64,000 bases of DNA from assembly GCA_000703065.1 (NCBI GenBank), contig JNLK01000001.1, forward strand, positions 2,254,001 through 2,318,000, written 5' to 3'. Both the position numbers and the translations under genes were made by a program. Within the stretch, counting starts at the first letter, position 1, and every line of letters begins with the position of its first letter. Of the stretch, positions 26,456-36,800 are shown piece by piece. The notes under the pieces were generated by a model. It searched no databases and was not told the DNA's origin. It worked only from the letters and a program-made list of their open reading frames with translations. This DNA comes from Lachnospiraceae bacterium AC2029 (GTDB lineage: Bacteria; Bacillota; Clostridia; Lachnospirales; Lachnospiraceae).

Positions 26456-27433
26456 ATGGCTATGACGATACTGCAGGCTGCGCTGACTTTCTTTGCGGAG
26501 AAAATGAGAATCCTGTTGACCATCCTGACAACGGACATCACAACCTATGAAGGCGGAGTGATCTGGAACGCGATTTCAAATGTTTATGATGCAATCCTGG
26601 CTATGGGCGTTACCATCGCCGGAGTACTGATCTGGTTTGGGTTACTTTCATCCACCAGCCGGTATGCGGAGCTGAAGAAGGCGTCAGTATGGGTGCAGTT
26701 TCTGATTGAGATTGTACTGACGAATGCGGTGCTTTACTACGGGAAGTTCCTGCTTTTGGAATGTATTAAGATCGGGCAGGGGATGACAGAGAAGCTGATG
26801 AATGTGACCGGGATGCTTACGACAAATGGCAACTCCATATTCAGCGTAACGGTCCCGGATAATCTGAAGGTTGCTGTAGATAGTATGAGTCTGGGAGAAG
26901 GGATTCTGCTCTTTGTGGTGGTTCTGATCGGAGCCATCTTTATAGTGGTATCTACCATTGGTGTTCTTCTGACAGTGTACGGACGGCTGTTCAATCTGTA
27001 TCTGATGATCGCCATTTCACCGCTTCCGATTTCTACGGCAATCGGTAAGCCGACACGATTTGTGTTCTACAACTTCGTGAAGTCGTTCCTGTCCGTGGTG
27101 CTGGAGGCGCTGATCGTTGTTCTGGTGCTTTATATTTTCACGAAATTCGTTGGGACATTATCTGGGCTGGATTCTGCGTTGGACAATTATCAGGATCCGA
27201 ATATGTATCTTCTGGATCGGGGAATTATTCCAACGAATAATATGTCAATGATGCTGGGCAGTACGATACTTACACCGGAGGAAATCGAAGAATATCAGCG
27301 GCTTGTAGAGATTAAGGACAGTCTCGGAGGGTATGTCTTCAGTTACGTCGCGGAAATGGCGTTCCTGTTCATGATGCTGTTCGGCATGCTGAAAGGAACG
27401 GAGAAACTGGTTCATAAGATATTTGGCATTTAA
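26456..27433 (+). CDS. VirB6/TrbL-like polytopic membrane protein
   Basis: The protein has 325 residues and about six to seven membrane helices. AAAGGGGGAG precedes ATG 26456. 'YGRLFNLYLMIAISPLPIST' is the conserved segment of VirB6/TrbL-like conjugation proteins in Gram-positives. The N-terminus contains an amphipathic region and the C-terminal helix has 'FMMLFGMLKGTEKLVHK'. It probably forms the inner part of the DNA channel. Confidence 0.85.
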   Translation: MAMTILQAALTFFAEKMRILLTILTTDITTYEGGVIWNAISNVYDAILAMGVTIAGVLIWFGLLSSTSRYAELKKASVWVQFLIEIVLTNAVLYYGKFLLLECIKIGQGMTEKLMNVTGMLTTNGNSIFSVTVPDNLKVAVDSMSLGEGILLFVVVLIGAIFIVVSTIGVLLTVYGRLFNLYLMIAISPLPISTAIGKPTRFVFYNFVKSFLSVVLEALIVVLVLYIFTKFVGTLSGLDSALDNYQDPNMYLLDRGIIPTNNMSMMLGSTILTPEEIEEYQRLVEIKDSLGGYVFSYVAEMAFLFMMLFGMLKGTEKLVHKIFGI

Positions 27434-27444
27434 GGAGGAGAATT

Positions 27445-27762
27445 ATGCAGGCGATAAAGATAAATCCAGAGTTGGGAGCTGTAAAGGAAAAGGTGTTCTT
27501 TGGCTTTGAGCTCTGGCAGGTGGCAGATATTTTCCTTGGGATGCTGGCATCCCTGGGGTTGGTATTGATCCTTCCGGATATCGGGATGTTTAAGGGATTG
27601 ATCTGTTCCATACCGGCACTTCCCTTTGTGGTGATTGCCCTGAAACCGATTTACGGGATGAAAGGGCTGCATCTGCTCAAGTCAGCAATCCATTGTTACA
27701 GGAACTCGAAACCTCTGATGTTTAAATCGGAGGAGTGGAAGAAGGTGAATGAAAAACTATGA
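27445..27762 (+). CDS. PrgI/VirB3-like membrane protein
   Basis: The protein has 105 residues. Two adjacent membrane helices (about 26-60) lie in a hairpin ('FGFELWQVADIFLGMLAS', 'GLICSIPALPFVVIALK'). 'KPIYGMKGLHLLKSAI' matches the PrgI family. AAGGAGGAG precedes ATG, and the end overlaps the VirB4 start by 4 bp (ATGA). Such proteins pair with VirB4 in the pore. Confidence 0.85.
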   Translation: MQAIKINPELGAVKEKVFFGFELWQVADIFLGMLASLGLVLILPDIGMFKGLICSIPALPFVVIALKPIYGMKGLHLLKSAIHCYRNSKPLMFKSEEWKKVNEKL

Positions 27763-30083
27763 TCGAGAAAAAAAGACATTTGATGGGTGTGCCGGGAAAG
27801 GCAAGATCCATCCAGCATACCATGCCGAAGGCAAGACTGTACGCCTCCGGCATGCTTTCGTTTGGGGGAGATATCTACTCGGCAACCTATAAGCTGAAGG
27901 ATGTGGACTTCCTGTCCGGGTCGGATGAAGACCAGGAGGATTTCTTTATGGCGTATTCCGATGTACTGAACAGTCTGGACAGCCGGGTATCTACCTATAA
28001 GCTGACCATGTTCAACCGGAATGTAAGCCGTCTGCAGTCCGATTTTGTGGTTCTTCCTACGGATGTCGGAGATGGATATGACAATCTCCGGCAGGAATAT
28101 AACGCGATAAGGAGACACCACCGAGCGGCAGCAGCAGGACTGATTCAGGAGAAGTTCATCACGGTAACCATAAGCAAGAAGACACCGGAACTGGCGGAGC
28201 AGTCCTTTGAGGACTTCCAGAAGAGCTTTGGTAAACGGTTTGCCAGCCGGCTGGGCTCAGGGCTTACCCGACTGGACGCAAAAGAACGAATGCGGATATT
28301 TTTTGATTTCTACCGTTCGGGAGATGAGCCGTTCTATGACTTTGACCTTGCGGCAGCGACTAAGAGAAAATCGTCATGGAGGGATTATGTCTGTCCTGAC
28401 TTCCTGCATTTCCACATGAAGGACTTTGAAATCCATAAGAAGGTTGGACGGGTTCTGTTCTTCCGTGACTGGGGAAGATCCCTTAAGGTGGAGACACTCT
28501 CCAAACTGATGGACCTGAAAGCCAATATGATGATCAGTGTGGATATCGTGCCGCTCAGTCCGGAATCCATTTGGAAGTTTCTGGAGGATTCAGAGATGTC
28601 AGCGGAATCCAACCTGGATCGCTGGCAGCGTAGACCGGGAGGATCAGATAAAAGGTATTCCATGCCTCCGCTCCGGTACAAGAAGGATCAGAAGGTAGTC
28701 AGTACTTACAACGAAGATGTGGATGAACGGAATCAGAAAATCTTTCTGTCGAATGTATCCATCGTAGTTCTGGCAGAGACGACGGCCATGCTGGACAGTT
28801 ACACGGAGGCAATCACCCAGACCGGTTATGAGTGTGGCTGCGAGATTCAGGTCATGGGGTTCCAGCAGATGGCAGGGCTCAATACGGTTCTTCCCTATGG
28901 ACCGAGATTCGTTCAGAACCTTAGAGATGTGACGACGGAGAATCAGGCGGCTTTGATGCCGTTTAACTCTGTGGCAATCAACCATCCGACGGGTATTCCA
29001 TACGGAGTACATGAGGAGAACCGTCAGGAGGTTATGATCGACCGGCGGCTGCTCCCGAACGGAAATGAATGGGTGCTGGGCGTTACGGGAAGCGGAAAGT
29101 CCTTCCTGACGAAGCTGATCGCCGTATTGGAGGCACTTCTTACCAACGGGGACATTATCTTCGTGGATCCCCATGGAGAGTATACGCATGTCACCCGGGC
29201 TTTGGGCGGACAGGTGGTAACTTTGGGTGGTACATCCAAGGATGTCATCAACGCAATGGATATGTATCAGGGCTATGGTGACGGAGACGATATCCGGAAG
29301 AAGATGGAGACATTGGTGGCAATCTTCCATGCAGCTCTTGGCCCAGAGTTCAATAAGGCGATGGAAGCGATACTGATGCGTTGCTGTCAGCTGATCTTTT
29401 CCAGGCTGGTGAACAATGGCTATATGTTCTTCCCGACGCTTCAGGATCTGTATGATGAGATCAAGAAGCAGCCGGAAGAGGTGGCAGAGCAGCTGGCCCT
29501 TCTGATGGAGCCTATGCTGATAGGAACTCTTGCCTGCTTCAATGGACTTACGAATGTGCAGCTTTCCTCGCGGATCATCTGCTTTGACATCAGTCATATG
29601 GAGCAGACGGTGCACGAAGCTGGAATGACCATGATTGTGGATGCGATAAGAAACCGACTGGTGGTCAATCGATCTCTTGGAAAGCCCACCTATATCAAGA
29701 TTGATGAAGTTGGCCGTTTCCTGAATGATATGTACCTGTCCCGGCTCTTTGAGAGCTTCTATGCGGAGGTTCGGAAGTTTGGCGGGTATATCACCGGAAT
29801 CGTGCAGAATGTCAACAAGCTGCTGCACAGTGAAGCCGGCAGGAACATGCTTTCCAACAGTGAGATCGTGGTAATGCTCCGACAGAGCCAGATCGATGCT
29901 GCGGATCTGAAAGAACTCTATGAGTTGTCGAAGATCCAGACAGATAAGTTGCTCACAGCTGAAGAAGGTTGTGGGCTTTTTAAATGCGGGAATCAGTTCA
30001 TTAACTTTGATGGACGAATCGAGCAGGGGTATATCTATGATCTGGCGGATACGAAGCCGGCGGATCATAAGGAAACGAAATAA
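27759..30083 (+). CDS. VirB4-type conjugation ATPase
   Basis: The protein has 774 residues. Walker A 'GVTGSGKSFL' is near residue 440 and 'IIFVDPHGEYTHV' soon after. Walker B is 'IKIDEVGRFL' near 647, followed by 'IVQNVNKLL'. The N-terminal 400 residues are the VirB4 regulatory domain. It powers the mating pore and is the most conserved ICE marker here. Confidence 0.95.
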   Translation: MIEKKRHLMGVPGKARSIQHTMPKARLYASGMLSFGGDIYSATYKLKDVDFLSGSDEDQEDFFMAYSDVLNSLDSRVSTYKLTMFNRNVSRLQSDFVVLPTDVGDGYDNLRQEYNAIRRHHRAAAAGLIQEKFITVTISKKTPELAEQSFEDFQKSFGKRFASRLGSGLTRLDAKERMRIFFDFYRSGDEPFYDFDLAAATKRKSSWRDYVCPDFLHFHMKDFEIHKKVGRVLFFRDWGRSLKVETLSKLMDLKANMMISVDIVPLSPESIWKFLEDSEMSAESNLDRWQRRPGGSDKRYSMPPLRYKKDQKVVSTYNEDVDERNQKIFLSNVSIVVLAETTAMLDSYTEAITQTGYECGCEIQVMGFQQMAGLNTVLPYGPRFVQNLRDVTTENQAALMPFNSVAINHPTGIPYGVHEENRQEVMIDRRLLPNGNEWVLGVTGSGKSFLTKLIAVLEALLTNGDIIFVDPHGEYTHVTRALGGQVVTLGGTSKDVINAMDMYQGYGDGDDIRKKMETLVAIFHAALGPEFNKAMEAILMRCCQLIFSRLVNNGYMFFPTLQDLYDEIKKQPEEVAEQLALLMEPMLIGTLACFNGLTNVQLSSRIICFDISHMEQTVHEAGMTMIVDAIRNRLVVNRSLGKPTYIKIDEVGRFLNDMYLSRLFESFYAEVRKFGGYITGIVQNVNKLLHSEAGRNMLSNSEIVVMLRQSQIDAADLKELYELSKIQTDKLLTAEEGCGLFKCGNQFINFDGRIEQGYIYDLADTKPADHKETK

Positions 30084-30102
30084 CTTATGGGGAGGAAGTT
30101 AG

Positions 30103-31851
30103 ATGAAGGAGATCAAAACTACGGATTACGTATCTGAATATGCGTTCCGGAGGTCCACCGGCCCGAAGTATCAGACTTCCTCCCTGCGGCCTGTTGTTCA
30201 GGAACGAAAGAAAGGTGAGGAAAGATACTCAGAGGGACTTAGGAATGATAGAACTAAGAAAAAGATAAGCATGAGGAAGTATACAGACCGGACGGAGATT
30301 GAGAGTGTGGCCGTTGACGAAGATAACCAGAGTGATCAGAGTAGTTACCAGATTCCCTCCAACTCTGACAGAGGTGTTTTGGAACCAGAAGTATCCCACA
30401 AGAGCCTGAAACGCCGAACAGTTCAGCCTGCGAAGAAGAAAGCGGTCACTTTAATCCCGGGAAAACGAGAAGGGAAGAGCGATGGGATTCTTCGTATTGG
30501 GAACAGGAAGAATCGAAAGAAGAGCAAAAAGAACCAGAAGGATGATAAAAAACAGGACAAAAAGGTGGTAAAGAAAGCCACCAGTTCGCTCAAATCAGCT
30601 ATAGCAGATATGCAGAAGAGTGCAAATGCATCCTGGGATACAGACCAGAGATGGGATGAGGCTTCCTCCTGGGATTTTGCCAGTGAGGGAGCATCGTCTG
30701 CAAAGGGGTTCAAGAAAGGGATTGAGGAAGTAATCAAGGTAATCGTGAAGGTAATCAAAGCTGTTGCGACCACAACACTACTTCCTTTGATTCTGATCAT
30801 GACCTGCTGCCTCTTCATTGTCATTACAGTTCTCTGGGCTTCCAGTGATGTGAGCGTATCGGGGGCAGGGAAGGTAGAGCAGATAGCGAATCCGACAACG
30901 GATAAGCAGGTGATCTACAACGGCCTGTTGGAAACCTTTGAAGGCAATGAGACCGCAGTCTATGGAGTCATGTGTGCTCTGATGGCAGAGTCCGGATGTA
31001 GTCCGACCGCAACAGAGGCAACCGGCAAATGGGGGATCAGTGCAGCCGACTACACAACGCAGGTGAATGATGGGACTGTGTCGAAGGAGGAATTCATCAA
31101 CAGTACCTATAACGGGGTACAGGGAGCACGAGGCTATGGAATTGCCCAGTGGTCAACGACAGGACGGAAAAAGGCACTTTATGAGTTCGCTGAAAGTTGG
31201 GCGGTGGAGAAGGGCGAAACCTTTGATATTGGCGGGATTGACGTGCAGGTTGCTCATTTGCAGGAGACGATCAATACTTCCTACCCATCCATGAAAGAGG
31301 CTCTGATCAAGGAGAAGAACATCGTGGCAGCATGTTACCTCTGGATTTCGACCTATGAGAAGCCGAGTGAGAAGTACAGTACCTGGCAGGAAAAAGCGGA
31401 GTTGGATGTGGAGAAGTTCGAGGAAGATCTTCGGGTGGAGTGCTCTGTGAACGCCAGTCAGGGCATTTTTCTTTGGCCCTGTCCGTCCAGTAACCACATC
31501 ACTTCCTACTTTGGAAACCGTACGCCACCGAAACAGGGGGCGTCTTCAGATCATAAGGGTATCGATATAGGAGCATCTATGGGTGCACAGGTAATCGCTG
31601 CTGCGGCAGGAAAGGTGACAACAGTGTCGTACAATTCGGCCAGAGGATATTTCATCGTGGTGGATCACGGGAGTGGATATGTGACACTGTACCAGCATCT
31701 CAGCCGGCAGGATGTGAAGGTTGGAGATATGGTGAAGGCAGGACAGCAGATCGGAGCAGTAGGAGAGACAGGAATCAGTACAGCACCGCATCTACACTTT
31801 GAGGTCCATGTGAATGGAACGCCGGTGGATCCGTTGCAGTTTTTTGAGTAA
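30103..31851 (+). CDS. Bifunctional cell-wall hydrolase: lysozyme-like plus M23 endopeptidase
   Basis: The protein has 582 residues. A basic cytoplasmic region of about 220 residues precedes a membrane helix (about 223-250, 'TTTLLPLILIMTCCLFIVI'). Then comes a phage-tail-lysozyme-type domain (about 275-445: 'VYGVMCALMAESGCSPTA', 'ARGYGIAQWSTTGRK') and an M23/LytM domain (about 458-582) with 'HKGIDIG' and 'HLHFEV' zinc motifs. It corresponds to VirB1/Orf14-type proteins that open peptidoglycan for the pore. It ends the pore operon, with a terminator directly after. Confidence 0.93.
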   Translation: MKEIKTTDYVSEYAFRRSTGPKYQTSSLRPVVQERKKGEERYSEGLRNDRTKKKISMRKYTDRTEIESVAVDEDNQSDQSSYQIPSNSDRGVLEPEVSHKSLKRRTVQPAKKKAVTLIPGKREGKSDGILRIGNRKNRKKSKKNQKDDKKQDKKVVKKATSSLKSAIADMQKSANASWDTDQRWDEASSWDFASEGASSAKGFKKGIEEVIKVIVKVIKAVATTTLLPLILIMTCCLFIVITVLWASSDVSVSGAGKVEQIANPTTDKQVIYNGLLETFEGNETAVYGVMCALMAESGCSPTATEATGKWGISAADYTTQVNDGTVSKEEFINSTYNGVQGARGYGIAQWSTTGRKKALYEFAESWAVEKGETFDIGGIDVQVAHLQETINTSYPSMKEALIKEKNIVAACYLWISTYEKPSEKYSTWQEKAELDVEKFEEDLRVECSVNASQGIFLWPCPSSNHITSYFGNRTPPKQGASSDHKGIDIGASMGAQVIAAAAGKVTTVSYNSARGYFIVVDHGSGYVTLYQHLSRQDVKVGDMVKAGQQIGAVGETGISTAPHLHFEVHVNGTPVDPLQFFE

Positions 31852-31852
31852 G

Positions 31853-31886
31853 ATCCGGATGGCAAATCGCTGTCCGGATTTTTTTT
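31853..31886 (+). terminator. Intrinsic terminator of the mating-pore operon
   Basis: ATCCGGAT pairs with GTCCGGAT, followed by eight T's. It lies directly after the hydrolase stop. Confidence 0.9.
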
Positions 31887-31929
31887 GTTTTTTGGGCTTT
31901 TTTTCAAAAAAAAGAAAGTGTTAATTCTA

Positions 31930-31958
31930 TTGTGCTTTCTGTTCAAATTTGCTATACT
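31930..31958 (+). promoter_or_regulatory. Promoter of the riboswitch-controlled secreted-protein locus
   Basis: TTGTGC (31930-31935) and TATACT (31953-31958) are spaced 17 bp. It is the first promoter after the pore operon terminator. Confidence 0.6.
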
Positions 31959-32035
31959 AAATCATACAGGTTGAACAAATGAAAGAAATGGATAATTGTG
32001 AGCGAATCCTATTCTGACATCATCAGACCGGGAAG

Positions 32036-32116
32036 TAAATACATTTAGAAAAATCATGGAAACGTGATGACTCAAAGCTACGAGGGCCTGTGAAATGGCA
32101 GCCAGCTGCACATTTA
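32036..32116 (+). ncRNA. Cyclic di-GMP-I (GEMM) riboswitch aptamer
   Basis: The conserved elements are in order. A stem AUCAUG/CGUGAU (32053-32058, 32063-32068) is capped by a GAAA tetraloop. GACUCAAAGCUA (32069-32080) corresponds to the GACGCAAAGC joining segment. GAGGGCCU (32082-32089) is the tetraloop-receptor arm, and AUGGCAGCCAG (32095-32105) is the 3' conserved segment. The closing P1 stem is short (UAAAU with AUUUA). A terminator starts 3 nt later. Binding of c-di-GMP should change read-through; ON or OFF cannot be judged from the sequence. Confidence 0.85.
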
Positions 32117-32118
32117 TA

Positions 32119-32155
32119 AAACGGGCATCGTTTATTCTTTGGGTGCCTGTTTTTC
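32119..32155 (+). terminator. Riboswitch expression platform (terminator 1)
   Basis: AAACGGGCATC pairs with GGTGCCTGTTT (11 bp with two G-U), followed by TTTTTC. It is placed directly after the aptamer. Confidence 0.8.
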
Positions 32156-32287
32156 TTTATAGAAAATCGAATAAGCAGTTGAATGTGTTGCGCTTTTGTT
32201 GCACACAGATTGTTACATTATTGAGAGTTGCTGATACAAGTGGTTTATGCGTAGATGGACTAGTTTTTAAATACATGGAGTAAATAT

Positions 32288-32534
<247 letters not shown>

Positions 32535-32567
32535 TTATACAAAAATACAAAATGGAGGTACACATTT

Positions 32568-33326
32568 ATGAAGATCAAGAAGAGAATCCTTTCTCTCGCC
32601 CTGGCGGGCGCGATGACACTTGGCCTGATGCCGGGCATGACCATGACGGCGCTGGCAGACGGAGACACCAGCACCTACACCCTCACCATCCCGTCCACGC
32701 TGACGGTAGCGAACAGTGGATGGAATGCCACCAGTGGCATTTCGGCTACGGGCACGCTGGAGGACGGCAAGAAGCTGACCGTAACAGCAAGCTCTGCGTA
32801 TAGCTGGGCGCTCAAGTCCGGCGACAACTCCGTGGGCTACAATCTGGCGACTGCCACCGGGACATACAGCAGCAGCGCAACACCCGCCTCTTGGGAGTTC
32901 ACAGCCCTTACCAATACCGCAACGACCAAGCCTATGGGCATCATCGTGGAGGATTACAGCGAAAAGCCCGCAGGCACCTATCAGGACACCGTAACCTTTA
33001 CTGCGAAGGTGGAGAATGCAGCTCCCGCCACCATCACCGTGACTATCAACCAGAGCGATTGGGGATCGGATAGTTTCACAAAAGACGGTGTCACCGTCTC
33101 AGCTGAGGTGATTGATCTTTCGGAGGTCGTCCTCGCGGGAAACGGAACATTCTCTACCACCCTCGGTAACTTCACAAAGATTGTTGTGACGGCCGACCAT
33201 TTCGGTGATAACGGCACGGGCTGGAGCGGTGGCACCTGGACGGGCACTCCTGCCTCCACAGTCTCTTTCAACGGCGGTTTTAATCACGTAACCACCATCG
33301 TCTGCACCATCGTGCCAACGAACTGA
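32568..33326 (+). CDS. Secreted beta-rich surface protein
   Basis: The protein has 252 residues. GGAGG (32554-32558) precedes ATG 32568. A Sec signal peptide ends near residue 29 (MTMTALADG). The mature part is rich in Thr, Ser, Ala and Gly with alternating strands ('YTLTIPSTLTV', 'KKLTVTASSAYSWAL', 'YQDTVTFTAKVENA'), typical of an Ig-like/WxL-like beta sandwich. It has no anchor motif. Codons are GC-rich compared with the ICE backbone. It probably forms a surface complex with the two following proteins (inference). Confidence 0.8.
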   Translation: MKIKKRILSLALAGAMTLGLMPGMTMTALADGDTSTYTLTIPSTLTVANSGWNATSGISATGTLEDGKKLTVTASSAYSWALKSGDNSVGYNLATATGTYSSSATPASWEFTALTNTATTKPMGIIVEDYSEKPAGTYQDTVTFTAKVENAAPATITVTINQSDWGSDSFTKDGVTVSAEVIDLSEVVLAGNGTFSTTLGNFTKIVVTADHFGDNGTGWSGGTWTGTPASTVSFNGGFNHVTTIVCTIVPTN

Positions 33327-33417
33327 ATTGACAGGATGTACTTTGATTTCTGGCATCCAAGGACGGCGTTCCTTCCACCACGAATGAGAGTAGCATTAGC
33401 AGAAAGGTCGTGAGCCT

Positions 33418-33843
33418 ATGAAACGAAAACTGAATATCCTTGCGGCCTTTCTCGTCCTTGCGCTCCTGCTGACCGCCTGCGGCGCGGGCGGCGGCGACAG
33501 GGTGGAACGGTTCGCGGAGGCCGCACCCGGCAGTGGCGCGAATATCGCTATACCGGGATATGAAAAGCTGACGTTTACGGCGGGAAAGACTGCCCAGACC
33601 GTGAACCTCAAAAATCCGCCGGAAAACGCCTGTACCTTTGTCCTTACACTCTCGCTGGATGACGGCGAAACCCTCTGGACAGGCGAGGCGCTTTCCCCCG
33701 GTGAGGAGTTCACCCGCATCACGCTGAATCGGTCGCTGGACAAGGGCGAATACCCTGCGAAGCTCCATTATGACTGCTATAAAATAGAAGACAATACCCA
33801 GCTCAACGGAGCGGAAATCAAGCTGACACTTGAAGTGAAGTAA
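33418..33843 (+). CDS. Small lipoprotein of the secreted-protein locus
   Basis: The protein has 141 residues. The lipobox LLTAC (Cys near residue 21) follows a classic signal peptide, and GAGGGGDR-like Gly linker residues come next. The mature domain is a small beta fold ('YEKLTFTAGKTAQTVNL', 'TLWTGEALSPGEEFTRI') with no recognised family. It may dock the neighbouring secreted proteins to the membrane. Codon use is GC-rich like the previous gene. Confidence 0.8.
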   Translation: MKRKLNILAAFLVLALLLTACGAGGGDRVERFAEAAPGSGANIAIPGYEKLTFTAGKTAQTVNLKNPPENACTFVLTLSLDDGETLWTGEALSPGEEFTRITLNRSLDKGEYPAKLHYDCYKIEDNTQLNGAEIKLTLEVK

Positions 33844-33865
33844 CCTACATGAAAGAGGTGTGTAT

Positions 33866-36800
33866 ATGAAACATAAACGATTTTTATCGTGGATTTTGAT
33901 ATTCGCCCTGCTTTTCGGGACATTTAATGTTCCGGCTTATGCAGAGGGGGACACGACCACGATCAGTGGTGATGGGACTGCGGCCCAAACAGCCCAAATG
34001 ACCATCACGCTAAAGATTAAGGAAACGCCTGTTGCAGGCGATTTCTCCTTTACCCCTCCTTCCTCGCTGACATATGACGGCCAGCCAAAGACCGCCACAG
34101 TTACCAGCAGCAGGGAGGGAATGGGTGCGATCACGCTGGATTATTACTCCGGCGACACGAAACTGGACGGTGCTCCGACAGCCGAGGGCATCTATACCGT
34201 CAAGGTCGATGTTGCCGAGGGCAGCGAGTACAAGGCGGCGACGGGTATTACAGATGCAAGCTGGACATTTACTGTTGTGCCCTACAGCACGAGTATGACG
34301 ATCACGCTGAACATACCTGCTGCAGCTGTCACGACCGCGCCAATCGCAAAAACGGGCCTGAAATACAAAGGCTCTGCGCAGGCGCTTGTTACGGCAGGGA
34401 CAGCGGCAAACGGCACGCTGGAATATGCCATCGGAGAAAACGGCACAAATGCGCCGACAGAGGGCTGGAGCAGCGCGCTCCCCACGGGTACTGAGATCGG
34501 TACTTATCACGTGTGGTATCGTGCTACAAGCTCTCACGGCAATACTGATGCACGTTATCTTTCCGCCGTTGAGATTGCGTCCGATACCTACGCCATGACT
34601 ATCACCCTGACGATCATCGATAAAGACCCTGCAGTAGTAACAAAAGCCCCGACAGCCAAGTCCCTGACGTACAACGGCTCTGCGCAGGCGCTTGTGACAG
34701 CAGGAACAGCAAGTGGCGGCACCATGCAGTACGCCCTCGGAGCGAATGCGACCACCGCACCGACTACAGGCTGGAGTACATCCATCCCTGCAAAAACCAA
34801 CGCAGGAACCTACTATGTATGGTACAAGGTAACCGGTGATGCAAATCATAATGATACAACCCCGGCCTGTGTTGAAGTAAAGATCAATCCGGTAGATAAG
34901 ACGGATCTGAATAATGCGATCACAGAAGCGGAGACATATTATAACAGCATTAAGGATGAAACCATCTACACTGATATTGCATCCACTCTGAAAACAGCAA
35001 TAGATGCAGCAAAGGCAATAGCCGATAATGATAATGTTGTTGGATCCGTAGTCACTGAGGCAATAATAGAGATCAATCAGGCAAAGTCGGATGCTGAGGC
35101 AGGCAAAAAGGATGCAGATGCAGCAAATGTAGTGACGGAGATGATCAACGCTCTGCCTGCTGAAGACAAGGTTACAGTTTCCGATGCGGAGAAGATTGCG
35201 GAAGCAAGAGAAGCCTATGAGGCGCTGACCGATGATCAGAAAGCAAAGGTGGAAAATGCAACTCTCGATAAACTGAAAGCGGATGAGAGAGCCCTTGGCA
35301 ACGTCTTCGCTGAAGCTTTGGCTAAGATCAGTAAGATTACAAAAAACAACAAAGAGGATGTTGAGGCATTACTTGATTCCTATGATAAGATGACCGACCA
35401 GGAGAAAGCACTGGTTGATCAGAAGATAGGAAGAGCAGGAACAAAACAACTGTCAGATCTTGAAAAGGCACTGGATGTAGCGAAAAGAATTGATGATCTG
35501 AGGGCTGTTGATGACATTACATTAACAGATGAAAAAGCCATCACGATGGCAAGAACAGCGTATGAACTCCTCACAGATGCACAGAAAGAGAGGATATCCG
35601 AGGAGATACTTGCAAATCTGACAGCAGCAGAAGAAAAGCTTGAATCACTGAAACAGCAGGAAGCGCTTGACGCGGCAAAGGCAAATGCCATCGATAGATT
35701 GAATGACTATGCGGACGCAAAGGCACTCTCCGACGCAACATCGGACGAGCAGAATCTTTACACAGGCGCTGTGAATGGCGAGATCGTAAAGATTAACGCA
35801 GCGACAACGACAGATGCCGTAGCAGCGGCTCTGACCGCAGCGAAGCAGGCAGTGGATGGTAAGCTTACGGAGATCCGGCAGGCCAGAGCAGAAGCAGCAG
35901 AAATGGCAGCAGCAGACGAAGCCTTGAAGAATGCCAAGACGGCAGCGGAAGCAGCAGTAACGGCAGCAGAGGCGGCACTGGGAGACACATATGTACCGGC
36001 AGATGATAAGACTGCGATCAATACGGCCAAGTCGAACCTTGTTACAGCATTAGAGGCAGCGAATGGTCTTAATGCTGATGCCACGGCAGAGGAGAAGAAT
36101 ACAGCAGCCAAGAATGTCATGGATGCAGTGAAGGCTCTGACAGAAGCAACAGATAAAGCCAATGTGGATTCTGCAGTGGCTAAGTTAGAAGAAGCAACAG
36201 CGGCAGAGCAGCTGAAAGCAGCAAAGGAAACCGCAGTCGATAGACTGACAGACTATTCTGAAGCAAAGGCACTGTCCGATGCTACACGGGCTGAGAAGAA
36301 GGCTTATGACGATGTGGTAGCAGCAGAGATCGCTAAGATCAACGCAGCAGAAACACCGGAAGCGGCAGCGACAGCTCTGACGGCAGCCAAGAAGGCAGTG
36401 GATGATGCCCTGGCACAGATCGAAAAGGATCGTGCAGATGCGGACGCCGCAGCAGAGGAAATGGCGGAAGCAGATGAGAACTTGGACTATGCTCTCTGGG
36501 AAGCAGGCTACGCAAAGCGAAAGGCTGAGCGTGCTACAGCGGATGAATATGCATCCGACACAGGGAAGAAAGCGATCAGCGATGCCGTAAAGGCGGTTGA
36601 TGAGGCAGTGAAGGCAGCAGAGGCGCTTTCGGATGATGCGTCAGCAGCAGAGAAGAATGCGGTGGCGGATGCTATCTTAGAAAAGGCAGAGGCTTTGGAG
36701 GAGATCACTGATGAGGTGGAACTGAATTCCGAAGCAGCCAGAGCAGCGGCGGAAAAGGCAGCAACAGAGGCGCAGCAGCTTGCGGCAGTGAAGGAGACCG

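Noticed and set aside
31994-32004. AATTGTGAGCG, identical to half of the E. coli lac operator
   Set aside because: The dyad is not completed and no LacI-family gene is in the window; probably chance, though it lies just after the promoter.
32095-32283. 62-codon plus-strand ORF
   Set aside because: Its start lies within the riboswitch 3' segment and it runs through the terminator hairpin; no ribosome binding site.
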